A stretch of DNA of 64,000 nt from Eucriotettix oculatus (GCA_034510155.1 CM067378.1:117714010-117778009), one strand, 5' to 3'. Counted from the stretch's first letter, positions 22,490-33,583 are shown. Numbers and translations are program-made. The notes: a model not told the origin generated them from the letters alone.

Positions 22490-23260
22490 TTTTTATAGCT
22501 TTCGAAATCCACGAAAGAGGAAGAATACCAGAAGATTAGACCAAAAACATAAATATGACCATACATACAGGACAATTAGTTTAGTATCTCATGCATGCAA
22601 AATATTAACGAAAATAGTCTACAGGAGGATGGAACGATAAATAGAATGCGAGTTGGGAGAAGATCAGTTTGCTTTTAGGAAGAATGTAGAGGGGGACAAG
22701 AGAAGCAATATTGACTTTGCGACTAATTTTAGAAGGCGGAAAAGGAAAAAAAAACCGGTCTAGATTTAGAAAAAGCGTTTGATAATGTAAACTACAACAC
22801 ACTATTAAGGATTTTGAAGAGAACAGGAGTAAAATATCCAGAAAGGAAGCTTCTACATAACCTCTACAGAAGACAGGCAGCAGTAATTAGAATAGATGAT
22901 CATGAAGAAGAAGAAGAAAAATCAAGAAAGGAGTAAGCCAAGGATGCAGCAGTCTGTCGCCTATCGTGTTTAACTTATATATAGAACAAGCGATGAAGCA
23001 AGTTAGAAATTGAATATGGGAAAGGAATTATACTGCAAGGAGAAGAAATAAAAACCCCTACGCTTTGCCGCCGACGATATTGTAGTAGTAGTATTAGGGG
23101 GAGTCAGAAAAAGACTTGGAAACCATTGAATAAAGGGCATGAACTTGATCGATCTTGGAGAAAGAGTTTAATATAAGGGGGATTAATAGAAGGCAAAACC
23201 ATGGTAATTCAAAGTACTATGGGAAACAGTGGAACACAAAAAAAGGCTGTTAAGACATTC
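22490..23260 (+). mobile_element. RTE-type LINE reverse transcriptase, broken copy
   Basis: On the plus strand in several frames: GEDQFAFRKNVE, a DLEKAFDNVN block (motif A; the aspartate is preserved), LLHNLYRRQAAVIRID, KKGVSQGCSSLSPIVFN (motif B region), EIKTPTLCRRRYC from the shifted FADD block, then EDLETIE and LINRRQNHGNS. It lies between the two long duplication copies, so the sequence 22240-24950 is effectively four overlapping remnants of the same LINE. Frameshifts exclude function. Confidence 0.85.
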
Positions 23261-23290
23261 GGCAACAGATATAATTAATTATCATTATAA

Positions 23291-24110
23291 ACCCCTGATT
23301 CAGAATCTCAAGTACTCGGTTTATCTCTTTAAGGAAGTCCAGTTTTCCACCTGTGATTCTTATTCCAAAGACGAACAAAGTTCCATGCTGTTTAAAAAAA
23401 TAGAATTATTCCGCTACTTCAAAACAAATAATTACCATTACAGACATTGGAACATTTTATTAATCATAAAAAGGTTCATAAAATTGGTTATACTTTTGTA
23501 TATGTACGCGCTTAATGTTATACGTTTAATTCATTCATTCAATCATTGAAAGATTACGACAGTTAATTGTCGAAAGCTCCAGTTAAAAAAATAAGGGTGT
23601 ATTTACTGAAATAAAACATGAACTAACTTATGAGGACTTTTTGGTTCGGTTATTAATAAACAATAATAAACCTGAAATATCACAGAAACCGACAGGATTT
23701 CAGGATATTTTGTTACTAAAATAGAATAAACGTCAAAAAAAATTAAAATTAGAAGAAAAAAATACAATTTTAGTTCAAAATAAAAACGTTTCGGCCCCAA
23801 AGTATCAATACATGTTCAGTTCTTTAATTAAAAACTTGTCAGAAATTTTTGTGTGTCATGCCGCTTAACGCAATTACAATTGAAGGGCACGAAAAAGGAA
23901 GTAGATATATCGAGGAATGAGTGAAACAAGGATGATGCAGCAGCAGTCTGTTCTGTCACCCATGATGTTTAACTTATTTATATATATATATATAGAACAG
24001 GCGATGAAGAAAGTCAAGACGCAATATACGGAAAATGAATCATACTTCAAGGAGAAGAAATAAAAACCTTACGCTTTGCCGAAGATATTGTAGTATTAGG
24101 GGAGTCAGAA
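23291..24110 (+). repeat. Right copy of the long direct duplication
   Basis: Same order of shared segments as 21828-22455 but with an extra stretch at about 23450-23650. A hammerhead-like relic occurs at the equivalent position, 23785-23819 (minus: CTGAACA core, GAAACGTT retained). The copies differ by point changes and indels, so the duplication is not new. Confidence 0.8.
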
Positions 24111-24950
24111 GAAGACTTGGAAACCATAATAAAGGGCATGAACGGGGTCCTGGAGAAAGAGTTCAATATGAGGATTAATAGAGGGGGGAAAACCAAGGTA
24201 ATGGAGTGTAGTAAGGGAAACAGTGGAATAACAAAGGCTGTTAGATAGGGAAGGGATATTTTGACGGATGTTCATGAATTGTGCTACTTGGGAAGAAGAA
24301 TAACTAGAGTAGGATAACATAGATAAGAAATAACTGTGAATATTAGGAAATGGTTGCAAAAAATTCTCGTATGGAGTGCGGCGTTATATGGGTGCGAAAA
24401 GGAAAAGAATCATACTTCAAGGAGAAGAAATAAAACCCTATGTTTTCCCGATGAATTCTAATATTACAGGAATCAGAAGAAGACTTGGAAGCCATAATAA
24501 ATGGCATGAACGTGGTCCTTGAGAAAGAGTTCAATATGAGGATTAGTAGAGGGGAAAACCAAGGTAATTCAATGTACTGGGAAACAGTGGAATAAAAAGG
24601 CTGTTAGATAGGGAAGGGATATTTTGAAGGAAGTTAAGGAATTCTGCTACTTGGGTAGAATAATAACTAGAGTAGGATAGCAACAGGGCAAGGAACAGGA
24701 ATTTACTTAATATAATATAATATAAGTGTGAAAATTAGGAAATCGTTTTTTTGAGACATGAGGGTCTTGTAAAATTAGCATTACAGGGTAGTGAAAAGAA
24801 GAGGGACGCAAATAATGGAATACGCTAAGTAGATTAGGGAGGATATTTTGATGTGGTAAATATGCGGAAATGAACAGGCTTGCGCAAGATCAGACCAGTC
24901 TTAGAACTGAACACCACAGCAGCAACAACGACGATAGTCAAGTTCTTGTG
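23930..24950 (+). mobile_element. RTE-type LINE, nested partial copies to CAA tail
   Basis: FNLFIYIYIEQAMKKVKTQYTENES, then LRFAEDIVVLGESEEDLETI (the FADD is FAED here, a loss of one catalytic aspartate), IKGMNGVLEKEFNMRINRG, MECSKGNSG. From about 24395 a second copy restarts ('gaatcatacttcaaggag') and runs through EEDLEAIINGMNVVLEKEFNMRISRG. The 3' end at 24745-24950 has LRHEGLVKLALQGSE, MNRLAQDQTS and the 'gaactgaacaccaca' tail with CAG/CAA repeats. At least two copies are nested or tandem. Confidence 0.8.
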
Positions 24951-25810
24951 ACTTCAGTTAAATAGAATATTAACGAAGGGGAAATTAAAATTTTAAATAA
25001 AACTTTTAAAAATACAGGAGAAAAATTATGGTCAAATTTTTCCTGTGTTTCCTTCGGAAACCTTAAATATTCCTTAATAAAAGCAGAACAGCCTGACGTT
25101 GCATCCTTAGGTACATCTTTAGGTGAAAAAAAAATTATAAATATAAAATAAATTAAAAAGAAACTAGTTTTTCTTTTAAATTTTTGATTATTTTTTTTTA
25201 AAAAAAATAAAGTATTTCTATTTTACACGTGAAGAAGTTCTAAAGGAAGGAACGACATAACAATGTAGTTTTTATTACGTGTAGAAAATTTTCTATTTTT
25301 GTTAGTAGTTAATTCTAGTTCAATTAGCTGTGTTTGTAAATTAGAAAGCTTCAAGACTATTTTCTAATAATAATAATAATAATAATAATAGTTTATTCTT
25401 TACGTCGTAATTGATCTTTTTTCTTCCTATTGTTGTATAGGTCTATATTTCCTTTAATTATGGTAAGTGAAATTGTCTCAGTTTTTCGGTTTTCCATCGC
25501 ACTCATATTAGATGTAACCAACGATTTTTGGGGTCACTAAATTCTAATATTCTTCCAATTCAGTTACCAGTTTTGTAAATTGTAATCTGGGTCTCTTTTA
25601 AAATCTAATGCATAAATAATACCCATTTCTCCTTTAATTATTTTTATCGTTTCTTTTCGTTACGTTTTTTTTGGTGTTTCCTTTCTTCTCGTCTTCCCAC
25701 AATTCAAGATTGACGTGACGTAGATTTTTTTAGGAATCTTATCTCTCTTATCACGAAGCTCCTCTGGCAAGGATTCTGTCTAGAGGCATCACTATCACAT
25801 GCATTGTGTT

Positions 25811-25811
<1 letters not shown>
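24951..25811. other. No recognisable gene
   Basis: Strongly AT-rich with an (ATA)n run at about 25367-25391. No recognised frame. Confidence 0.5.

Positions 25812-25873
<62 letters not shown>
25812..25873 (+). repeat. (CT)n microsatellite, about 60 bp
   Basis: Uninterrupted CT repeat after 'gttgg'. It is complementary to the AG repeat at 26574-26631, about 700 bp away. Confidence 0.95.
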
Positions 25874-25876
<3 letters not shown>

Positions 25877-26572
25877 ACGTCTTTAATCTTCTAAAGAATT
25901 GTTTTCCAGAATCATTTTCCGTCTGGATTCTCCCGCTGTAACGATTTCCGAGAAACCTCGCTCAAAAACACGATAAAACCAAGGTTGGGGGTCTTATTGA
26001 ATTTTGTAATCAATCAAGAGATTAAAAACTGGTCCATCAAGAGAAAGAAAAATAAAAAAAAAGGTTCTGCTAAGATAATTATTTAGACAACTTTGGAGAT
26101 AAAGAGAAGCTACGTGATGAGGTGACTAATGAAGTGGAGAAAGGTAAAAAGCCCTCTGAAACCCCCCTCCCACCCCCTGGATAATCCCAGGACCTCAAGG
26201 CTTGATGATTTTGGCATAACCCAGATCAAGAAGGAGCTCCTGAGATCCTTTGGCTTTCGGAGAAACCTGGAACGACGTCAATCGTATTGGGCAACGAAAG
26301 ACTTATCTGTTTGAGCTAAATAAAATGGCGGATATGAGGGGGAGTGTGGGAAGGGGGGAGGAGGAGGAGGAAAGCACGTAGTACAGGTTTACTTACGCGC
26401 GTTCAAGACCTCGCAGCACTGAAAATAGAAGCTTGCCGTTGCCTTAAACGAAAACTCAAAAGACTCCGTGCATAAAGAATGCCAAGGCTTTTCCTAGAAA
26501 CTACAAACACTTTGTCTCTAGTAGCTTGACATTCCGATGCCCATTTAAAAATTTTCCTATTGTAGAACATGG

Positions 26573-26573
<1 letters not shown>
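25874..26573. other. No recognisable gene
   Basis: Sequence between the two complementary microsatellites. A 61-codon frame (26129-26314) is unrecognised. GGAGGA run near 26350. Confidence 0.45.

Positions 26574-26631
<58 letters not shown>
26574..26631 (+). repeat. (AG)n microsatellite, about 58 bp
   Basis: Uninterrupted AG repeat following 'gggt'. A transcript covering both this and the CT repeat at 25812-25873 could form a long hairpin. Confidence 0.95.
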
Positions 26632-26634
<3 letters not shown>

Positions 26635-28072
26635 AACCTGGAAAAATGTGGTTGGACGATGAGGATTGCTTGAAGGAATGTGTGAGGTGATACTTTGATT
26701 TATCTTTTCAACTTTAGACATTTATAACACCAAATCTCTATTCTTTTGCTTAAAAATTTATTATCTTGTATTGCATTACGTATAAAGTATGAATAAATAG
26801 AGCTGAAATAGCTCTGATTGTAAATTAGAAGCGTCAAAGAAACAATATTCCCAATAATAAACCCTAAAAGTCATTAGTTTAAAGGAAATTATGTGAATAT
26901 CATGTCGTTGCATGTGCTTTGTCAGACTACAGCCACTAGACTCTATATTATTTTGTAATTTACAGTAGTTGTTAATGGAAACGGTTGTGCAAGAGTGGCG
27001 TTGCGCAGGGATCAATAACAGGACCACTTCCCGTCATGATTTGAATCAATCCGGTTTTTCTCTCACTAAAGTACTCTTAATGAAGTATGTAGGTAAAGGA
27101 GCTGAGGAGAGTGAGGGAAGATGTAAACAAGTTTCCCTTAGTGTACTCAAGTAGTTAACAACTCCTCATATGTCAATTTTCATCCCCTGCATGTAAAAGC
27201 CAGCCCAAGGATAATCAATCCATCATGGGTTTTGGTATCAATCAAAATAATAATTCCGATATTCACATGATTTTCAATTAAGGAATAGATATTATAATTC
27301 ATTCAACTGAGTACAAGAAGAAAACATGAGGATGACAAGTAGATTTTGCAGGGGGGAAAAACGTGGCACAAACCGTTTTGTAATCCAAAAATGGTGAGAA
27401 TGTTCTTGAAATTAAAGTACCTAGAAAAACCCCTCATGTATTTTCACATAGAAACACAGGCCCCAAATATAAATTTGAAATTTAAATTATGTGAAGAGAC
27501 AAATATTTCATGATGTCAATTATGAGAAACAAAAGTTAGTTACAAAAACCGAGACTTATACAGAATATGAATTTTTAAAAAAATTATAAAGAAAAGGACT
27601 GAGAGGATCCTAAGGCGTAAGTGCCATGGAAAATTTAAATATTTTCAGGTTAAGAATAAAAAATAATAATAAATCCCAATAAATTGCCCATAGCTCAGAA
27701 ACAAAGTAATAAAGGCAATTGACGAAAATATAATTTTATAACCTTTTAACCAATTTTTTCTTAATCCCAACTAATTTATTTATCATAAAATTAAAATTTA
27801 TCGGATATTTAATATTTATAAACCCACTACAGTTGCAGATCTCACTCAACATGATTTATATATATTATAATCTTATTAATGATATGTTAAGAGTTTGGAA
27901 GGAATAAAAATAATTAGAATGTTTGTTCAAAACCAAAAAATATTTTTGTTAAGTTCTTTTATTGTCCGTTAATTGTAAATTAAAATATGGGAGAACATAA
28001 TGTATGGAAATAGAACGTTACAAAAAAATTATGTGCTCTGTGGCAATGACATCAATTTATAACAAAAAAATT
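26632..28072. other. No recognisable gene
   Basis: AT-rich, unique-looking. Minus-strand 83-codon frame at 26776-27027 is unrecognised. Confidence 0.5.
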
Positions 28073-28447
28073 TGGCAATTAAGACTAGTAACACAATTAA
28101 TAATACCTTCAATTCTATTTAATTTTCTGAGTCAAATAGTATGTTAAAGCCAAAGAATTATTTTTTGCATAAATTATTTGTTTACAAATTTCTGGTATTT
28201 TTCTTTTGAAAAACCAGAAGCTTTTTATAGAGGGTCAGTCATTTGACTTTGTTCTTTTCTATCTGATACAGACTCTGTAAAGTTTACTTCTTCTTCTTCT
28301 TCTCCTTCTTCGTCTCCTTATTCTTCTTCCTCTCCTTCTTCTTCGTTTTGTGAGTCTAGAGTCACTCCTATCTATTTAGTGACTAAATGTCGCCGTATTA
28401 AATAATGCCACGTTCCTTAAACGATAAATATTGCGGAATGTAGTGGT
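28073..28447 (+). repeat. Left arm of a 3.2 kb foldback
   Basis: Pairs with the reverse complement of 30875-31245. Matching points: 'taataccttcaattctattt' here with the complement of 'agaattgaaggtattattaa' at 31201; 'agactctgtaaagttta' with 31045-31060; 'tagtgactaaatgtcgc' with 30930-30950; 'cgataaatattgcggaatgt' with 30880-30900. The arm includes a TTC-rich run at 28280-28340 mirrored by a GAA-rich run at 30975-31035. Confidence 0.9.
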
Positions 28448-28464
28448 CCAAGTAGTTAAAACTC

Positions 28465-28680
28465 GTGTTTCCCAGTGTCTGTGTGTGTGTGTGTGTGTGA
28501 GACACATCGTATGTCCCTGTGTTGTGTTTATATTGACTTTTGTCTATATACATTTTATTAATTTATTTTAAGATTATTTGTCTTAAAATTAAGTACCTTA
28601 TTTTGTTCATTTTTAATGTTATGACGTAGTATCCTATTTCCTCAATCGAGGACTAATGGAAACAACAATAAATGTAAAAG
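28465..28680 (+). mobile_element. LINE 3' tail family (plus strand)
   Basis: GT run at about 28479-28499, then 'gtgtttatattgacttttgt', 'ctatatacattttattaatt', 'atgacgtagtatcctatttc', 'ggactaatggaaacaacaat' and 'aaatgt'. It is the reverse complement of 9985-10225 and 15880-16125. Confidence 0.75.
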
Positions 28681-28689
28681 TCCTCTGAT

Positions 28690-28770
28690 GGCAGCGACCC
28701 CTTTGAAGGCGCCACCTGTCATTTGTTCCCTTTATTGGTCTTAATTGGGGACACTTTTAGCAGAGTAGTA
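28690..28770 (+). repeat. Inner inverted segment paired with 30130-30200
   Basis: 'cctttgaaggcgccacctgt' and 'gtcttaattggggacactt' are the reverse complements of the text at 30130-30200. It lies inside the 3.2 kb foldback and extends its pairing. Confidence 0.8.
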
Positions 28771-29234
28771 GTGGTATTATCCTCTTCTCTGTCCAAAGTC
28801 TTTTCTCTTCGTGACTACAATAACGAGCTTTGGGCCCCCAGGTGTGTGTAGCTTAGCTTTCACCTCTCTAAATTATGCTCTCGTACGCACTGTGCTGTAT
28901 TTTAAACAGCTAATAACTATTCCTGTACACAGAAAGTTGTGGCGGGGGAGGAGGAGGAGGAGGAGGAGGAAGGGGATTACTTTCTACCACATCACATCAC
29001 TTAATATAAAATATACTCGTGGGTGGTTAGGAGGCAGACGTCAATTTTGGTAGCAGCTAAAAAGAAATAAATATCTAAATTTTCTCCTGATGGAGCAAGT
29101 AGTCGTTTGATCTCCTCATAGAAGAATAGGGCAACGTAACCTGTAGCAGCAGCTTAGCAGAAACCTGGGTAAAATTCCGCGTGTTAGAGAGTCGAGGCTA
29201 ATTGCACCTCTAACAGTGCAAGCAAACTCTGAAC
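28771..29234. other. No recognisable gene
   Basis: GGA run at 28948-28970. The 80-codon frame at 28811-29053 crosses that run and is not recognised. Confidence 0.45.
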
Positions 29235-29320
29235 ATAGCTAATATCCGGCCCAGCTGAAGCTCCAACCATTCTCCAATTAGTCACTTCATCATTCTGAAT
29301 CAATGTCCACCTTGTGGTGA
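29235..29320 (+). repeat. Segment inverted relative to 31575-31655
   Basis: 'ctccaaccattctcc', 'ttagtcacttcatcattctg' and 'caatgtccaccttg' match the reverse complement of 'aggtggacattggtcaaaat', 'gacgaagtgactaat' and 'gaatggttggagc' at 31575-31655. Confidence 0.7.
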
Positions 29321-30060
29321 TTCATGACCCTTACAGTCGGGTAAAGCAAAAATAATTTAGTTTTGTTATTTACGTATACAGGACGGAAGACGAGAATGGC
29401 TTGGTGGTGGGGCCGAGTAGGCGGGAAACGTCACCGTCTGCAACATTGTTGGCTGCAACATTGTTGATGGCCTGGAGGGGAGATTAGATTGGACAGTTGT
29501 TGCAGAGAGGCTGCCAGAGGGAGAGAGACGCTAGGGAGAGACGAAGCAGTGGCAGAACAAGGCGACATGTATAAAATTTAGTTTCTGCACATTTAAGAAA
29601 GGAGATTCATTTGGTGGGAGTACAGAAAATAAAAAGACAACATTTGATCTGAAGGAAGGAGAGGCGCTAGAGAATCTTAATATGAAGAAGACGTGACCCA
29701 GGAAAGGAACAACCGGCATACGAACAAAAACAGGCCCTTGTTAACATCCGGTAACGGCAATTTACCTCGGTTTTTCCACACAAACCATTCTCGTCTGATT
29801 CGCGAATTTAATTTTCAACTATATCGTTGTTCGTCACCCGCGGCGTTCCCTGGAGCAGCAGCCATTTAAGAAGCTGCGTAGAGTATTATTTTTGCTTTTA
29901 CCGACTGAGCTAATGATTAAATTGATATCGTAAATTTATATGTTTTCCATTATAACTTAATTTGAGTTATATTTCTATTCAAAATAAATTCATTATTATT
30001 ATTATTGTTTGTTTGATTGTACAACAATATTTTTGACGGTGTAAACAAAGAACACCACAA
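29310..30060 (+). repeat. Dispersed repeat, about 750-800 bp (copy 1)
   Basis: Colinear with 58090-58910: 'gggtaaagcaaaaataattt', 'gaggccgagtaggcgggaaa', 'cgtcaccgtctgcaacattg', 'tatatcgttgttcgtcaccc', 'gaagctgcgtaga' and 'aacaccac' at the end. Frames are not conserved between the two copies, so it is a non-coding repeat. The type is unknown. Confidence 0.85.
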
Positions 30061-30064
30061 CCTG

Positions 30065-30200
30065 AATTCAAAAATGGCTACTTGGAAAGCAGGGCGCTGA
30101 AAATTGGTTGGCTGAGATTCATTCATTCAAGCAGTACTCTGGCTAAAAGTGTCCCCCAATTAAGACAAATGGCAGGTGGCGCCTTCAAAGGGTCCATCAC
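30065..30200 (+). repeat. Composite inverted segments
   Basis: 30065-30150 ('gcagggcgctgaaaattggt', 'attcattcaagcagtact') is inverted relative to 31500-31568. 30130-30200 is inverted relative to 28690-28770. Together with the outer arms this shows repeated inversion or foldback duplication of one original repeat. Confidence 0.75.
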
Positions 30201-30390
30201 ACACACTCGATGCAGTCCCACAGCGAGATTCGAACTCAATAATAATGCTACTATTCCCTGTATTGTTGTCCTTTACAAACAACAATGAAAACCTCCACGT
30301 GTCTCTAAATACACAGTCACAGCACAACAACAATTTTCTGACGTCATTCGCCATGGAGTGAAGATTATCATGGATTGCTCAGTTTTATGC

Positions 30391-30423
30391 CAGATGAATG
30401 CTCCGCAAGGCAGACGAAACGTC
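30391..30423 (+). ncRNA. Hammerhead-like motif, degenerate
   Basis: 'cagatgaatgctccgcaagg' followed by 'cagacgaaacgtc'. The GAAACGTC half is intact, and TGC/GCA can form a short stem II. The first box is CAGATGA instead of CUGANGA, so cleavage is unlikely. Confidence 0.35.
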
Positions 30424-30448
30424 ATATATATGTATTTATTAAATAGTA

Positions 30449-30735
30449 ATGAAAGTAACTGGTGTAGTGGCTAGCCTGCCTCTAGTTGCTGCTGCCTCAC
30501 AACAACCCAGAGGTTCCCGGGTTCGAATCCTTGACATGGGCTTCTTGGATGTTTGTGTCGTCATGGACCGGGATTAAGACTGTTGGAGGATCGATACGTT
30601 GACCACAGCAAATTCGGAATGTGTCATGCGAGATGACAGTAGTCCGCAGTCGACTCGACTCGACTCGGTAGGCCCAGGCCCCTCCCTTAATGGGCTGTAG
30701 AGCCATGGAGAGAAAAAAAAAACATGAAATTAACT
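30449..30735 (+). mobile_element. tRNA-derived SINE with target-site duplication
   Basis: The element spans 30461-30723. The head 'ggtgtagtggctagcctgcc' resembles a tRNA A box, and GGTTCGAATCC at 30520-30530 is an exact B-box consensus. The body ends in 'agagccatggagag' and an A run. It is flanked by 12-base direct repeats, atgaaagtaact (30449-30460) and atgaaattaact (30724-30735), with one mismatch. That is the target-site duplication of a LINE-driven insertion. Other copies are at 35385-35633 (minus), 3495-3620 and 44195-44315 (partial). Confidence 0.85.
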
Positions 30736-30874
30736 TGCCCACTTTTTTGTCCGTCTTATTATTTAATATTTTGTTAGTAAATCCGTGTCCAACTCTACTC
30801 TCCTACTAACAATGCAAAGGGGACTTCTCACACACCCTGTACAATTTCTATATCACACTTAAAACTGCACGTTA

Positions 30875-31245
30875 TCACTACATTCCGCAATATTTATCGT
30901 TTAAGGAACACGGCATTATTTAATACAGCGACATTTAGTCACTAAATTGGTAGGAGTGACTCTAGACTCACAAGATGAAGACGAAGGAGAATAGGAAGAA
31001 GAAAAAGGAGAAGACGAAGAGGAAGGAGAAGAAGTAGTAAACATTACAGACTCTGTATCAGATAAAAAAGAACAAAGTCAAATGACCCTCTGTAAAAAGC
31101 TACTTGTTTTTCAAAAAAAAAATACCACAAATTTGTAAAAAAAATTTTGCAAAAAATAATTCTTTGGCTTTATTATACTGTTTGAGTCATAAATTTTTAT
31201 AGAATTGAAGGTATTATTAATTCTATTACTAGTCCTAATTGTCAA
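30875..31245 (-). repeat. Right arm of the 3.2 kb foldback
   Basis: Reverse complement of 28073-28447 with moderate divergence and small indels. The SINE at 30461-30723 and the LINE tail at 28465-28680 lie inside the loop. The arms reach about 370 bp each. Confidence 0.9.
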
Positions 31246-31499
31246 TATGTAAACTGTCCCACTGTTAGGTGTTGGATGTCAGAAAGGAACTCCTCCCCCC
31301 CTTCCCCCAGTAAAGCCAATTAAATTGCAGCACTAATAATCATCCCTTACATAGACACTTAGGCGTTTAATTTCACAAACTGCCAATGATTATCAACCAT
31401 TTATACCTTACAATTATTCCTTATGAAGGCTGATCTTGTTATTTGATAAGGGACCACAGGTCATGTGAAACGTTTCAGTCCTATAATTTCCTCAAAGAT
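31246..31499. other. Spacer beyond the foldback
   Basis: A degenerate 'gtgaaacgtttcag' at about 31469-31482 recalls the 3' half of the hammerhead-like motif, without a convincing 5' half. Confidence 0.35.
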
Positions 31500-31655
31500 T
31501 AAAGTACTGCTTGAATGAATCTGAGCCAACCAATTTTCGCCGCCCTGCTTTACAAGTAGCTATTATTGACAGCAGGTGGACATTGGTCAAAATGACGAAG
31601 TGACTAATTTGCTGAATGGTTGGAGCTTTCTTCAGTTGGCCGGATAATATTTATC
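31500..31655 (-). repeat. Inverted copies of 30065-30150 and 29235-29320
   Basis: 31500-31568 and 31575-31655 are reverse complements of the two inner segments, here placed side by side. This implies rearrangement after the original repeats formed. Confidence 0.7.
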
Positions 31656-31967
31656 TTCAAATAAATAAACCCAGGGGGAAATATCTGAAATAATGTAGCA
31701 TTCAAAAATATAACACGACGGCGGCAACGTTTCCACCTTTTCCTTGGATCCTCAAGTGTACAACTGTAAAATATAAAAAAATAGAATGGTACAGAAGAGT
31801 TGAATTTCTCTCCCCTATTTACGGGTCAACATTTTCGGGTCAAGTAACCCATTACTGAGATGGGAAGAAAACGAGAGGAATGGGGAAAAAATGAATGTCG
31901 ACCAGGACCAGGACCTGGAACACCGGACCAACAACCACTGAGCTAATCCGAGTGGACGTCGTCCAAG
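31656..31967. other. No recognisable gene
   Basis: Unique-looking, AT-rich. Confidence 0.5.
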
Positions 31968-32345
31968 GACCAATTCAACATCCCTCCATTCCTGTAAACC
32001 TAAGCCAGGCTCGCCTACAATTAACTAATCAGATTCATCACAGCCTAATCACTAGGAATGTTGTGAAGAATGGACAACTGGAGGACCAATTCAACATCCC
32101 TCCATTCCTGTAAACCTAAGCCAGGCTCGCCTACAATTAACTAATCAGATTCATCACAGCCAAAATCACTAGGAATGTTGTGAAGAATGGACCAGAATTC
32201 AATGCTAGTCACTACGAATGTTGTGAAGGCAACTGAGACCAATCAACACCCTCCATTCCTGTCAACCTAAGCCAGGCTCGCCTACAATTAACTAATCACA
32301 TTCATCACTAGGAATGTTGTGAAGGATGGACAACTGGAGATCCGG
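31968..32345 (+). repeat. Tandem repeat, about 116 bp unit, three copies
   Basis: 'ccaattcaacatccctccat' starts units at 31968 and 32084, and a diverged 'gaccaatcaacaccctcc' at 32237. Each continues 'taagccaggctcgcctacaa', 'ttaactaatcagattcatca' and 'ctaggaatgttgtgaag'. Unit two carries an extra partial repeat ('gtcactacgaatgttgtgaa'), which explains the longer 153 bp spacing. Confidence 0.9.
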
Positions 32346-33370
32346 GGCTCGACTGCCTGATCCGGTCGATATTTTTCCATCCTTCCGAATTAACTCTACG
32401 CTCATACTTGAGCTTCAATTGAAGGAAGCATTTCTACTTCCTTTGAATTGTATCCATACCTTTATGATATTCGTCCTAAATACAAATTATTCAGTCTTTG
32501 TGGCGTCAAATTTATTTCTTTTCCAAATTGTATAAAGCCCTAGCAATTTAATTATTTTTATTATTATTCTACTTGGTTCAGTGGATTCTTTGGATCCTTT
32601 GCTTTGGGTGGTGGATGGATGGGATTTTGGTGGCGTGACTTTCCCAACCCCTTTGACGTCACATCGCCTACTGCGTTAATATTGACTCGTTTTGCAAACG
32701 GGACGGACGATTCCTCTTCCCCTGAGGCTTTTTCCTCCTGTTCGGGATCTGTTCATGTGTGTGTGTGTGTGTGTGCGTGCGTCTTCCTAATTGCTTCGAC
32801 CTTTGCCTGTGCATGCGCCACGCATCTTCCTCACGCGTGTTACCAGTCACGTCTCAGCCTGAATACCATCAACGTTCTTCTGATTGAAGCTGCGGATCAA
32901 ATGTCGTCAGCTTTCAGAAACCAAACAAACAACAAACAAAAAAAAATTCCAGGGCGTTTTTTGGTGAAGAAGTTTTTATCAGAGCTTATCGACATTTCCC
33001 ACAGGATATTGCCTAAATTTGTTGTCAGATTTTGTTGCTCAACGTTGCTAAGACATGTTGATTAAATTACTTATTCTGGATTTAACTCACGTCAAAATTA
33101 TTAAAGGAAGGAAGGATTAACTAAATTTATAGCATACTATATTGAAACTAAAAAATTTTTGTTAAATGTTGTTTTTTTGTTTACACGATGTTTATCCATA
33201 TTTCTGCACAGGTGAAAAATCTGAAAAAAAAGTACAAATAAGTACCGAAACGTGATTTTTTTAAAAAATTGCACTGAAATAAAGTCTGATAAAATACTGA
33301 GTTCAATATTACTGTAGTTGAGTAAATAAAATACAACAGCTGGCCAAAAGTCAAAAATAGAAATTTAATT
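32346..33370. other. No convincing gene; contains TG microsatellite
   Basis: The longest frame in the window (153 codons, 32604-33065) runs through the TG run at about 32755-32775, giving a VCVCVCAC tract. It shows no family features. I treat it as a chance frame. TGACGTCA at 32654-32661. Confidence 0.45.
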
Positions 33371-33374
33371 CAAA

Positions 33375-33430
33375 GTAAAATACTTGACGTTTCGTCCCCA
33401 ACTTTTACGGACTTCGTCAGTTGATTTTAC
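33375..33430 (-). ncRNA. Hammerhead-like ribozyme motif with stem I
   Basis: Minus strand, core at 33386-33420: CTGACGA, one extra A, stem II GTCC/GGAC, then GAAACGTC. Flanks GTAAAAT (33430-33424) and ATTTTAC (33381-33375) are perfectly complementary and would form a 7 bp stem I separated from the core by short internal loops. Conserved core nucleotides C3, U4, G5, A6, G8, A9 and GAAA are all present. The extra nucleotide before stem II departs from the consensus. ACGU next to the cleavage site is self-complementary, so stem III could form between two molecules. Confidence 0.55.
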
Positions 33431-33583
33431 AAAAAAAAACAAAAAAGAAGAGATGCATATACATATTTTACTTTTCTGAACAAATGAGTAAATAAATTTT
33501 GTAACTATCAAAAATATTTTACAAAATATTTTGTTTCGTGCTACTACAGCAACATCCATTTACCCGAAATGAGGGGAAAACAA

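Noticed and set aside
32604..33065. 153-codon plus-strand open frame, longest in the window
   Set aside because: It crosses a TG microsatellite giving a CVCVCVC tract, has no domain features, and the flanking codons look non-coding.
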